DNA of 41,118 bases, from the IMG/VR virus record IMGVR_UViG_3300017977_000057, positions 1 through 41,118 of that record; one strand, 5' to 3'. This stretch comes from a virus. Shown here one piece after another: positions 1 to 7,721 of the stretch (its first letter is position 1; each line of letters opens with the position of its first letter). The notes below the pieces were generated by a model. It searched no databases, was not told the DNA's origin, and saw only the letters and a program-made list of their open reading frames with translations. The position numbers were made by a program, and so were the translations under genes.

Positions 1-3
1 TAA

Positions 4-37
4 ACTACTGTATAGTGAAAGCTATACAGTAGTAGTC
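4..37 (+). terminator. Hairpin terminator of the upstream gene
   Basis: A perfect 12-bp inverted repeat (ACTACTGTATAG at 4-15, CTATACAGTAGT at 22-33) with loop TGAAAG is followed by a T-containing tract. The TAA at bases 1-3 may be the stop of a gene that lies outside the window. It probably ends the preceding transcript on the plus strand. Confidence 0.7.
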
Positions 38-71
38 TTTATTTGATTAAATTATATAAAAGGATGACCTT

Positions 72-542
72 ATGAATAGAATAGATGTAGATAGTATACC
101 TGAGTTAAAAGCTATATATGGTAGAAGTATGAAGATAGAGGATATAGATAGTGTGTTATTAACAGATGAGTATAAAAAAGATTATGCTACTTCTTTAACA
201 TTAGTGAAACTATGTTTTAAAAAGTTAACAAATCATAAGAGAAATGATTTTGTAGCTTCTATAAATGAAATTATTAGAAATTGTAAACTTAATGTTAACG
301 ATACTATGTTTATAGAACAACTTACTAAGAATGTGTGTTTAGAAGAAGCTAAGTATGATTTAGATTTAATTATACCTTTTGTTAATGAAGAAGATAATGG
401 TAAAAAGTTTAAAGCTATGAATCAATTTCAAAACATACCTGTAATAGCCTCTGAGAACGCTTGTATCACTCTTTTAGAAAAGAATGGTATAGTTACTACA
501 TATAAAGCTATAAAGCTTCTTATGCAAATGTACCAATATTAA
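72..542 (+). CDS. Hypothetical protein, 156 aa
   Basis: Not recognised. It is a soluble, lysine- and isoleucine-rich, mostly helical-looking protein with no signal peptide or membrane segment. The start is supported by AAGGATG about 8 bases upstream. It lies after a terminator and is followed after 13 bases by a large unknown gene, so it is probably the first gene of a four-gene run (72-3954) that looks virion-related by context only. Confidence 0.75.
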   Translation: MNRIDVDSIPELKAIYGRSMKIEDIDSVLLTDEYKKDYATSLTLVKLCFKKLTNHKRNDFVASINEIIRNCKLNVNDTMFIEQLTKNVCLEEAKYDLDLIIPFVNEEDNGKKFKAMNQFQNIPVIASENACITLLEKNGIVTTYKAIKLLMQMYQY

Positions 543-555
543 AAAAGGATAAGAG

Positions 556-2100
556 ATGTTGCAGAGTAAAGTAACACTAGGAGAGCAAGATACTACTTTA
601 CTTAGATCTGCTTCTCTCTCATTAGTGGACAATATAAAGTTTATTTTGAATCTACCTAATAAATTAAAATTAGATCTAGATGATAATGATAATATAGATA
701 GAGTGAAGAAGACTAATGATAAGATAGAAACTGTTAGTAGTTCTTTAACAGAAGAACTTAAGATAAGGTATGAAGATGGTATTGCTGAGAATATGAACAA
801 CTCCATGATACATAGAAGTAAAAATATGAAATCTATTTATAAAGATGACAGTACGCTTACATCTATAACACCTTTATACTCTAAACACAAGATGACATTA
901 ACACTTACTTATTTTAATAAGAGTAAGAGTAGTGTAACTTCTTTAGTAAATAAATTAAATCAGAAAATGGTAGCTGGAAGTAACAATTATGTAAATGATA
1001 TAACTTATAGTTATCCTTTACCTGATTATGTATTATATTTATTATCACATATTAATAATCTTAAAAATAAGAGGTATGAAGAAGCTGTAGATTTTGATGA
1101 TAATTTAGCTATGTATACTGATGATAGATTTGTAGTAAACCATAGTGGTACTGATGATAGTAGTAAAGCTAGTCTAAGTATAGGTGAAACTCAAGAAGGT
1201 CTAATAGGTTACTTCGAAGGTAACCTTAATGATATAAAGAAAGATTTTGATAGTGAAACTAATAGATGGTATATAGATTTTAGTTATAGTGTAGTATATG
1301 ATTACCCTACTCAATTATTATTACAATACCCTATATTAATCTTTAATACTGTTATTGATAAAAGGTTTATGAAGTTTGTTAATAATAAGAAAATACCTGT
1401 AAATGGTAATAGATATGGTATGAATAAAAGTATAAAAGTAGTAGACGATCTAAACAGTAATCTTACTATAGATTCTAATAACTATTATTTAACTATACCT
1501 AAACAAGATAAGTTTATGTTACCTAAACCACAACCTTACTACGCTAGAGTATTTTCTGGCATGTTAGTAGTGGATAATGAAGATGACACTAACTACTTAA
1601 TGTCTTTAACTAAGTTAACTAAAGTTTCTTTAAAAGAATGTTTTATAGACTATTTGAAATTAACACATATGGATGTGTTTAAAGCTTTTAACAATTTATT
1701 TTATATAGAGCTTTATAATAACAATAGTTTAGTATCTAATGTAGAATTAACTATGGATGAGAACTTAAATATCTATAGTAATGTACCGTTAGATATATTT
1801 GGTACTTATAGATTATCTTTTTCAGTAATTACCGACTTAGCTATACTTACGAGTAATGCTAAGAGTAAATTAAGTGATTATTCATTAAGTAATGAAGTAG
1901 GTTTATTAGATATCTATAATGGTTATACTACCCTACTTAATATAGATAATGAGTATTATGACATCTATAACGAAGCTAATGGTGAATTTAGTTTAGATAG
2001 TAATATTTTATTTAAAATTAAACCTGTAGAATATGCTAAATACTTTACAGTAAGTACTAGCATGGTAGTAGCTGGTATATTAGAAAATAAAGGAAAGTAA
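556..2100 (+). CDS. Hypothetical large protein, possible virion component (514 aa)
   Basis: No family recognised. The N-terminal ~100 residues are charged and helical-looking; the rest is rich in Asn, Tyr, Asp and beta-branched residues, the texture often seen in phage structural proteins. There is no signal peptide or transmembrane segment. An AAGGA ribosome binding site precedes the ATG. It is followed one base later by the next gene, suggesting co-translation. A structural role is inferred from texture and neighbours only. Confidence 0.75.
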   Translation: MLQSKVTLGEQDTTLLRSASLSLVDNIKFILNLPNKLKLDLDDNDNIDRVKKTNDKIETVSSSLTEELKIRYEDGIAENMNNSMIHRSKNMKSIYKDDSTLTSITPLYSKHKMTLTLTYFNKSKSSVTSLVNKLNQKMVAGSNNYVNDITYSYPLPDYVLYLLSHINNLKNKRYEEAVDFDDNLAMYTDDRFVVNHSGTDDSSKASLSIGETQEGLIGYFEGNLNDIKKDFDSETNRWYIDFSYSVVYDYPTQLLLQYPILIFNTVIDKRFMKFVNNKKIPVNGNRYGMNKSIKVVDDLNSNLTIDSNNYYLTIPKQDKFMLPKPQPYYARVFSGMLVVDNEDDTNYLMSLTKLTKVSLKECFIDYLKLTHMDVFKAFNNLFYIELYNNNSLVSNVELTMDENLNIYSNVPLDIFGTYRLSFSVITDLAILTSNAKSKLSDYSLSNEVGLLDIYNGYTTLLNIDNEYYDIYNEANGEFSLDSNILFKIKPVEYAKYFTVSTSMVVAGILENKGK

Positions 2101-2101
2101 T

Positions 2102-3358
2102 ATGAGTTTATTAAATATAGACGATGATGAAACTTCTAGTGAGATAGAAGTACATACATCAGAAGAATTAGATATGAATATAGTAAGTAGTAGAGAGTTA
2201 GATATAGATAACTTAGCTAGTTACATTTCTGGACTACCTTGGACAGTTACTTATTATAATCAAATAGTTTCACCTAATGATACTTTACAATTACCTGATA
2301 TAAACTTACCTATAAATGCTATAAAATATAGACAGATAGAAAAACTTATAATATTCTTGGACAGTGGTTTACCATCTGGTGAAGTAAATGAGATAACTGG
2401 AACAGCTGTTATAAACGCTGGAATCATACCTAACTATGGTGATGTAATCTATGCTAATATTAGCGGAGGTATTCCTGCTTTATTAATAATAGATAAAGCT
2501 GAGAAGAAACACTATAATAACCACTATATTTATTATATATCTTTTAAGTTACACTCTTTAGTAAATGAAGAAGCTATTGTACTTAATGACCTTATCTATA
2601 AATCTACTGAGAAATATGTATATGATGAAAACCATATAAATACTAAAAGTACGCCCTTACTATTAACAACTGAGGTAGTAAGTAGAGAGAAGATAGCTGG
2701 AGCTATGACAGATATGTTAGATTACTATCTTAAAACTATGATGGATAAAGAATCTAATGTATTAAGACTTCCTACTGAATCTTATTTCTTTGTAGATACT
2801 TCTGTAGTGGAGTTTTTATTGAAATTGGTTAGTGTCAAAGACCATCCTTTAATAAGTAGACTGACTCTTAATAGTAGTGATGGGTTTAACTTGGGAGATA
2901 ATACCTTATTTAACATATTATTAAATAAGAGAAAAGATAGACTTAAAATAGCTAATACAGATATAGGGTTTAAAACTATAGGTAACTACTTCTCTAACTC
3001 TAAGATAGGTAAAGATTTAAGATACTTAGGAGTTAGTCATGTGTTAGTAGGCGATGATAGTGATTATACTATACCTGTAATGAAAGATAATCCTCTATAT
3101 GATGTAGATAAGGATATAGTTATAGAAAATATTGAGTATATCTTTAGTAATAACTTTTATGATCTTAATATAGAAGCTTGTAATGATATAGAGTTATTAG
3201 TTATTGATTATTTGGATAATAAAGTATTAGATATGGAAAAACTAAGTAAACTAGTAGATGAGTATCCTTATTGGAGTTATGGTAATCAATTTTATATAAT
3301 TCCTATTCTATATATGCTTTGTAAGTATAGTTTAATAGGTAGAGGAGATAAACTATGA
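2102..3358 (+). CDS. Putative virion structural protein (418 aa)
   Basis: Not assigned to a named family. Near residues 42-120 it has a beta-rich segment beginning GLPWTVTYYNQIVSPND. The resemblance of this to structural proteins of large myophages is from memory and untested. There is no membrane segment or signal peptide. It starts one base after the previous stop, with AAGGAAAG upstream, and its own TGA stop overlaps the next start as ATGA. The close coupling suggests the three proteins 556-3954 are made together, perhaps as parts of one tail or baseplate assembly. Confidence 0.75.
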   Translation: MSLLNIDDDETSSEIEVHTSEELDMNIVSSRELDIDNLASYISGLPWTVTYYNQIVSPNDTLQLPDINLPINAIKYRQIEKLIIFLDSGLPSGEVNEITGTAVINAGIIPNYGDVIYANISGGIPALLIIDKAEKKHYNNHYIYYISFKLHSLVNEEAIVLNDLIYKSTEKYVYDENHINTKSTPLLLTTEVVSREKIAGAMTDMLDYYLKTMMDKESNVLRLPTESYFFVDTSVVEFLLKLVSVKDHPLISRLTLNSSDGFNLGDNTLFNILLNKRKDRLKIANTDIGFKTIGNYFSNSKIGKDLRYLGVSHVLVGDDSDYTIPVMKDNPLYDVDKDIVIENIEYIFSNNFYDLNIEACNDIELLVIDYLDNKVLDMEKLSKLVDEYPYWSYGNQFYIIPILYMLCKYSLIGRGDKL

Positions 3359-3954
3359 TTAATCGCTTTAATGGCCCTGTAAGTGGCTTAAATGGTCATT
3401 CTAGTAACAAAGGAACTGAAGTTAAGTTTCCTAATAAGTTATTTACTGTTAGAGTACCTACTAGTTATACTTATAACAGACATAACTTAGAGGGAGAGGG
3501 TATAGCTGAAAACCCTGATGAAACTACTGTAGTGATGCTACCTTTAGTATCTATTATCAAAATATATGGGGATGGTGGTAGTATAAGTACGCCTGTTTAT
3601 AAAGATGTTTCTAAAATATATGAAGAGATAAATGGATTTATACAATTAGTAAATAGAAGTATGGGAATAGGTGAAAACTTTGATGAAGAGATGCATGATC
3701 TATTAGTACAAGCTGATAGGTTTGCTTCTGAGATATACGATAATAATAGTAAGTACTTGACTATGAGTACTAAAGTAAATCTTTTAGGTGGATTTGGTGT
3801 AGGACTTATGAATGCTGATGGTAATGGAAGTAACGGTTATATTACCACTCCATCGCCTAGTGGGATGAATGGAATAGATATAACAGGTACTAGAATTTCA
3901 TTAGTAAATGAACTAGATGGAGTCACTGTTTCTAATAGCCAAATATTAAAATAA
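3355..3954 (+). CDS. Hypothetical protein, possible virion component (199 aa)
   Basis: Not recognised. The N-terminal ~35 residues (INRFNGPVSGLNGHSSNKG and onward) are Gly/Asn-rich and probably flexible; the C-terminal third is also Gly/Ser/Asn-rich. The ATG overlaps the previous stop (ATGA), with a GAGGAG site upstream, so translation is likely coupled. A 14-bp hairpin directly downstream ends the unit. A virion role is inferred from operon position. Confidence 0.72.
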   Translation: MINRFNGPVSGLNGHSSNKGTEVKFPNKLFTVRVPTSYTYNRHNLEGEGIAENPDETTVVMLPLVSIIKIYGDGGSISTPVYKDVSKIYEEINGFIQLVNRSMGIGENFDEEMHDLLVQADRFASEIYDNNSKYLTMSTKVNLLGGFGVGLMNADGNGSNGYITTPSPSGMNGIDITGTRISLVNELDGVTVSNSQILK

Positions 3955-3961
3955 TTTACAC

Positions 3962-3992
3962 TTAGGTATATAGTATGATACTATATACCTAA
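3962..3992 (+). terminator. Perfect hairpin ending the 72-3954 unit
   Basis: TTAGGTATATAGTA (3962-3975) pairs perfectly over 14 bp with 3979-3992 around the loop TGA. A short T-run follows only later (about 4005-4011), so termination may be weak or factor-assisted. Confidence 0.65.
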
Positions 3993-4025
3993 CCTATATA
4001 GTCAATTTTTTATAAGGAAATAAGA

Positions 4026-4361
4026 ATGAAAAAGATATTTTTTCTAATGATTGCTTTTGCAATTACACTGTGTGCTTCTGTAGTGCTTCCTCCATCTGGA
4101 GTAACTACTAGTAAAGAAGTATCTAACCAACCTGTATTTGGTGTAGCATCTATGCAAGATACTATTAACTTTGATAAATTAGTTTTATCACATAAACATG
4201 ATGAAGGCCCCGCAATGATTGTTGTAAGTTCTAATGGAGCTTATGGTATAGTTAAGAATAATAAAATGATTAAACTTTCTGCATTCATCACGAGAAAAGG
4301 TTCTTTATATGCATCGAACCATCTCCCTTTATTTAAAGTAGGGTGGAGTGCTTCTGCATAG
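4026..4361 (+). CDS. Small secreted protein (111 aa)
   Basis: No family recognised. Residues 1-18 (MKKIFFLMIAFAITLCAS) are a clear signal peptide: positive n-region, hydrophobic core, small residues before the likely cleavage site. The ITLC lacks a small residue before Cys, so it is not a canonical lipobox. The mature part is about 90 residues without further membrane segments, so it is expected in the periplasm or outside the cell. It is a single-gene unit, flanked by a hairpin upstream and a TTCG-loop terminator downstream. It uses ATT, ATA and GCA/GCT more evenly than its neighbours, hinting at separate acquisition. A role in envelope modification or superinfection exclusion is possible but not shown. 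Confidence 0.75.
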   Translation: MKKIFFLMIAFAITLCASVVLPPSGVTTSKEVSNQPVFGVASMQDTINFDKLVLSHKHDEGPAMIVVSSNGAYGIVKNNKMIKLSAFITRKGSLYASNHLPLFKVGWSASA

Positions 4362-4372
4362 TTATAATATTT

Positions 4373-4406
4373 AAATAGTAGTGTCTTCGGATACTACTAT
4401 TTTTTT
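4373..4406 (+). terminator. Rho-independent terminator with TTCG loop
   Basis: A 13-bp stem from AAATAGTAGTGTC to GATACTACTATTT (one G-U pair) is closed by the very stable TTCG tetraloop and runs into T-residues. It ends the single-gene unit 4026-4361. Confidence 0.85.
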
Positions 4407-4484
4407 GACCGTCAATTAAGTTATTATCTATTTTGCACACATTTACTCTTATATGATTTAAAAATAAAAAATAAAAGGAAAGTC

Positions 4485-5327
4485 ATGAGTGATAAAGTAT
4501 TAGTAGTAGAGATGAAGTTTTGGGATAAAGCATTTAACCCTGCATATTCTAAAGAAACAGTAAATTTATTAGAGAGTAAGATATCTAGATTAAATATAGA
4601 TATGGACGCTTTAAGAACAGAGAAACTTGATCTTATTGAAGAAAGATTTAAACTTAATAAAGAGATTAACAGACTTAAAGAATCTCATTCTAGTGAACTA
4701 GAAGAGTTAGAAACTAAGTTAAAAGAATCTGAAGATTTGGTTGGTAAACTGCAAGGTGAAAATATGGTACTAGAAACTAAGAACGCAACATTAGAAACTA
4801 ATGCTAAAACATTAACTGAAAATGCAGGTAAAGTTAATACTAAACTAGAGATAGCTCAAAATGATGTAAAAGAACTTAAGCAAACTATAAAAGATAATGC
4901 TAAAGAACATAAACTAGCTATTGATACTATTAAGAGTGAAAATAGTAAAGCTATGCAAAAGCAACAAAAAGAGTTTGCTGATAATATGTTAAAAGTTGAT
5001 AAAGATGCTTCTGTTAGAAGCCTTACTGATGCTAATACAGCATTATCTGATGACTATGAAAAGCTCATGGATGCTTATGAGGCTAAAACAGGAGAGGTAT
5101 TTGATCCTGATGCTAAAGAAGAGATAAAAGAAAAGGTCACAGAACCTATAACTAAAGATACTAAAAAGAAAGTAGGAGTTCCTGCATTTACTTGTCCGCA
5201 GATAAAAGATATCAGAACTAGAGCTAAAGCTGGTGAGTCTGAGGATGTACTTGCTACTGAGTATAAAGTACATAGAACCACTATATCTAGAATAGTAGAT
5301 AACAAAACTTATAAGAAGTGTAAATAG
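4485..5327 (+). CDS. Coiled-coil protein with C-terminal helix-turn-helix (280 aa)
   Basis: Residues ~25-200 form a long heptad-rich coiled coil (repeated Leu/Lys/Glu, many Asn and Lys). After an acidic/Pro linker, the last ~50 residues match the helix-turn-helix pattern of resolvase/Hin-type C-terminal domains: a G-E-S-E-D-V-L-A-T-E-Y segment followed by VHRTTISRIVDNKTYK. No recombinase catalytic domain is present, so it is more likely a DNA-binding scaffold or segregation/packaging-type protein than a recombinase. Single gene between terminators, with AAAAGGAAAG upstream. The function is inferred from architecture. Confidence 0.75.
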   Translation: MSDKVLVVEMKFWDKAFNPAYSKETVNLLESKISRLNIDMDALRTEKLDLIEERFKLNKEINRLKESHSSELEELETKLKESEDLVGKLQGENMVLETKNATLETNAKTLTENAGKVNTKLEIAQNDVKELKQTIKDNAKEHKLAIDTIKSENSKAMQKQQKEFADNMLKVDKDASVRSLTDANTALSDDYEKLMDAYEAKTGEVFDPDAKEEIKEKVTEPITKDTKKKVGVPAFTCPQIKDIRTRAKAGESEDVLATEYKVHRTTISRIVDNKTYKKCK

Positions 5328-5357
5328 TACTACTATGGGTTAATTCCCATAGTAGTA
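5328..5357 (+). terminator. Hairpin terminator
   Basis: A 12-bp stem, TACTACTATGGG (5328-5339) with CCCATAGTAGTA (5346-5357), has the loop TTAATT. The G-G-G-T-T-A-A-T-T-C-C loop region recurs in the hairpin at 18148 and, in shorter form, at 31300. Confidence 0.7.
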
Positions 5358-5374
5358 TGTAATTTATTTATAAC

Positions 5375-5383
5375 CATATATTA
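5375..5383 (+). promoter_or_regulatory. Candidate phage promoter motif CATATATTA
   Basis: CATATATTA lies just after the hairpin at 5328-5357 and 30 bases before the dioxygenase-like gene. The same 9-mer occurs in the same post-terminator position at 18196 and 23160. It contains the TATATTA core reported for phiKZ early promoters. Inferred, not proven. Confidence 0.4.
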
Positions 5384-5412
5384 ATTATGTATATAACACA
5401 AGGAGAATGAAA

Positions 5413-6129
5413 ATGGAATATTTAAAAAGAGCCTTTACAGCTATAGGATTACATGGGTTTAAAACTACCAACTTTCCAGATAAAGTTTTTGATTATGAAT
5501 TAGAGTGTCCTCATGATAGACAGTACATACTAAGAATGATGATAAGAGAACCACACGGTGAGTTTAAAATACCTACTGAATTAGAATGGTGTGAAGACTT
5601 AATAGTTAAATGTGATGCTAAACAAAAAGAACATAACCTAAATCATTCTTTCTGTTACATAACTGTTAGACACGGGTTATTAGATAGTGAAACTGATGAT
5701 GAATGGCACACAGATGGATACAGCGAAATGATAACTCATTTACCTGAACAAAACTATATAGTTACCTCTAACTCACCTACAGAATATATAGGACTACCTA
5801 TAGCGTTTCCAGAAGACTTTGATGCTAAAAAACATAACCTAGTAACTTACATAAATTCTGAAGTTGAAAGAAAACAACCTAAAGTACTTAAGGCTCAGAG
5901 TAATAAAGTTTATGTATTTGATCCTTATGTAATACATAGAAGACCTGTAGGTATAGAAGGTAAGATGAGAACATTTGTAAGAGTTACTTTTGTACCTGTC
6001 GAGATTATGGACGATAACTGCACACCTAATCCTCTATTAGCTATTAGAAGATATAATAGAACAGCGGATACGGTAAGAGGTAAACTAATTGAATATAAAA
6101 GAACTTTAAAAAGAAGGATAAAGATATGA
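5413..6129 (+). CDS. 2-oxoglutarate/Fe(II)-dependent dioxygenase-like protein
   Basis: The core has the double-stranded beta-helix iron signature: E-W-H-T-D-G gives the His-x-Asp pair, and P-Y-V-I-H-R-R-P gives the distal His about 74 residues later. An Arg in the following segment MRTFVRVTF is suited to bind 2-oxoglutarate. Such enzymes hydroxylate or oxidise proteins, nucleobases or small molecules; in phages they are linked to DNA or protein modification, so the substrate cannot be named. Two in-frame ATGs exist (5407, 5413). AGGAG at 5401-5405 is one base from the first and seven from the second, so 5413 is chosen (238 aa). Its TGA overlaps the next gene's ATG (ATGA), suggesting coupling. 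Confidence 0.72.
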   Translation: MEYLKRAFTAIGLHGFKTTNFPDKVFDYELECPHDRQYILRMMIREPHGEFKIPTELEWCEDLIVKCDAKQKEHNLNHSFCYITVRHGLLDSETDDEWHTDGYSEMITHLPEQNYIVTSNSPTEYIGLPIAFPEDFDAKKHNLVTYINSEVERKQPKVLKAQSNKVYVFDPYVIHRRPVGIEGKMRTFVRVTFVPVEIMDDNCTPNPLLAIRRYNRTADTVRGKLIEYKRTLKRRIKI

Positions 6130-6995
6130 AACATCCAATTTATAACGACCTGTCTGGCATAACTATGAATCTAGTTAAAGCGCTTAACATAAAAAATAAA
6201 TTAGGAGTAGAACTAACAAAAATAGCAAACGCTATAGGAGTTCCGTATTTACCTAATAATGATTCAACGGCTTTAATAACTAAAGCTATTATAACTAGAC
6301 AGATTATGTCTGAGGGTCATACTTTAATAAAGGTAAAGGGAGAAGATTGGAAATCTGATATAACTGAAAAAACCTTATCTAAAATGAAACTAAAAGATTT
6401 TAAATTTAGTTTTAATTCTGGTACAATTATAGTAGGTGAAACAGAAATACATTTCGCACATATACCTAAAGAAACTGCGATTAAAGATTTAACAACTAAT
6501 CCAGATATATTTATAGCTAAAGATGGTCAAAAAATAGAAGATATGACTAGCGTACTAGATATAGTAGTAACAACTAAGTCAACTAACACTACATGGTTTA
6601 TACAGATAGAGGAAAACGATTATCTTTTTGAGAAAATATCTGATAGTGACTATAAAAATTTAATAACTATAACTATGTCGGTCTTGTTTTATGCTGCTAC
6701 ATTTAAAAATAATTCTGAAAGAGTAAAGAGTAAAAAAGTTACTGGTAAAAAGAATTCTAAGCTTAAAATACCTAAACATGTTATAAATAACATCAACCTT
6801 TTTCAAACTATTAATAATAGTAATGAAAATGACCGTAATGGGACTAACTGGAAATCAGATAAGAGATGGATTGTTAGAGGACATTTACGCAATCAGTACT
6901 ATAAATCGACTAACGAGCATAAACTTAAATGGATTGATCCTTATTGGAAAGGTTCTGGTAAAGATGAAGTAGAAAAAGTATATAACATAAAATAA
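6126..6995 (+). CDS. Hypothetical protein (289 aa), coupled to the dioxygenase-like gene
   Basis: No family recognised. The N-terminal ~100 residues are mixed; the C-terminal ~90 residues are strongly basic, with the run KSKKVTGKKNSKLKIPKH and Trp-rich patches (GTNWKSDKRWIVRGHLRNQY), which would suit nucleic-acid binding. No signal peptide or membrane segment. The ATG overlaps the previous stop, with AAGGA upstream. Co-translation with the 2OG-dioxygenase-like protein suggests a shared pathway, perhaps DNA or RNA modification; this is inference only. Confidence 0.72.
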   Translation: MKHPIYNDLSGITMNLVKALNIKNKLGVELTKIANAIGVPYLPNNDSTALITKAIITRQIMSEGHTLIKVKGEDWKSDITEKTLSKMKLKDFKFSFNSGTIIVGETEIHFAHIPKETAIKDLTTNPDIFIAKDGQKIEDMTSVLDIVVTTKSTNTTWFIQIEENDYLFEKISDSDYKNLITITMSVLFYAATFKNNSERVKSKKVTGKKNSKLKIPKHVINNINLFQTINNSNENDRNGTNWKSDKRWIVRGHLRNQYYKSTNEHKLKWIDPYWKGSGKDEVEKVYNIK

Positions 6996-7005
6996 AGGAT
7001 ATAAT

Positions 7006-7677
7006 ATGGAAAATAACGACACAATTAAAGATGACAATACTTTAGAGGAGCTTTATCATAAGTTATCTTTATTTAGAATAGCTACAAGGATAGCTAAGAC
7101 CTCTATGAGAGGCGAGGTGGGTCAAACTCTAACAATTGGTACTAAGTGTAGAGTATATGGTAAAAGAGCTAATTCTGACGCTAATGGTAAAGATGTATAT
7201 TTTGTAAAATATGAAAATGGAGATGCTTACTTTTGTAAGAGTAGAGAGGAAGCCTATAAAGTATTAGATCCTAACTTTAACCTTAGTACTAAGCATAGTC
7301 AGAAATGGAAATATTTTGTACCTTATAGGGGTGAGAATATCTTAAACTATATTTACGATAAACTTAGAAAGCTAGAAGAGGTAAATGATGAAACTGTAGT
7401 AAAGTATGGTCTATGTTTAGAGAATAAATTATTTATTATTGATTCTAACAATGATAAGGTGTATATTATAGATGAAGAAATGAGTGTAGAAAATATACTT
7501 ATGACTTGTAAGCATTTATATAGTTCATTTACTCAAGAGGTAGATGAGGATACAGCTTTAGCTACTTTAAATAATATATCTACTATGTTTAAAGATAAGA
7601 GCACTATACACATAGCTGCTGGTATCTCTATGTTTATAGATAAAGGCTGTAATGCTGAATACTTACTTAAAGAATAA
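7006..7677 (+). CDS. Hypothetical protein (223 aa)
   Basis: Not recognised. Residues ~38-85 form a beta-rich segment (GQTLTIGTKCRVYGKRA and on) that looks like a small barrel of the SH3/KOW kind; the rest is mixed alpha/beta and acidic. No membrane segment. It is the last gene of the 5413-7677 run, with AAGGAT upstream of the ATG, and is followed by a 32-base perfect palindrome shared with the convergent ribonucleotide reductase gene. Confidence 0.72.
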   Translation: MENNDTIKDDNTLEELYHKLSLFRIATRIAKTSMRGEVGQTLTIGTKCRVYGKRANSDANGKDVYFVKYENGDAYFCKSREEAYKVLDPNFNLSTKHSQKWKYFVPYRGENILNYIYDKLRKLEEVNDETVVKYGLCLENKLFIIDSNNDKVYIIDEEMSVENILMTCKHLYSSFTQEVDEDTALATLNNISTMFKDKSTIHIAAGISMFIDKGCNAEYLLKE

Positions 7678-7708
7678 TACACTATGTAGCATATGCTACA
7701 TAGTGTAT
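7677..7708. terminator. Bidirectional terminator at convergent genes
   Basis: A perfect 32-base palindrome (ATACACTATGTAGCAT and its reverse complement) lies between converging genes. T-rich sequence follows on the plus strand. The inner stem ACTATGTAGCA recurs in the palindrome at 38843-38874, also a convergent junction. Confidence 0.75.
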
Positions 7709-7721
7709 ATTTATTTTTTTT

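Noticed and set aside
4485-5327. Site-specific recombinase (resolvase/Hin)
   Set aside because: Only the C-terminal helix-turn-helix is present; the catalytic serine domain is replaced by a long coiled coil.
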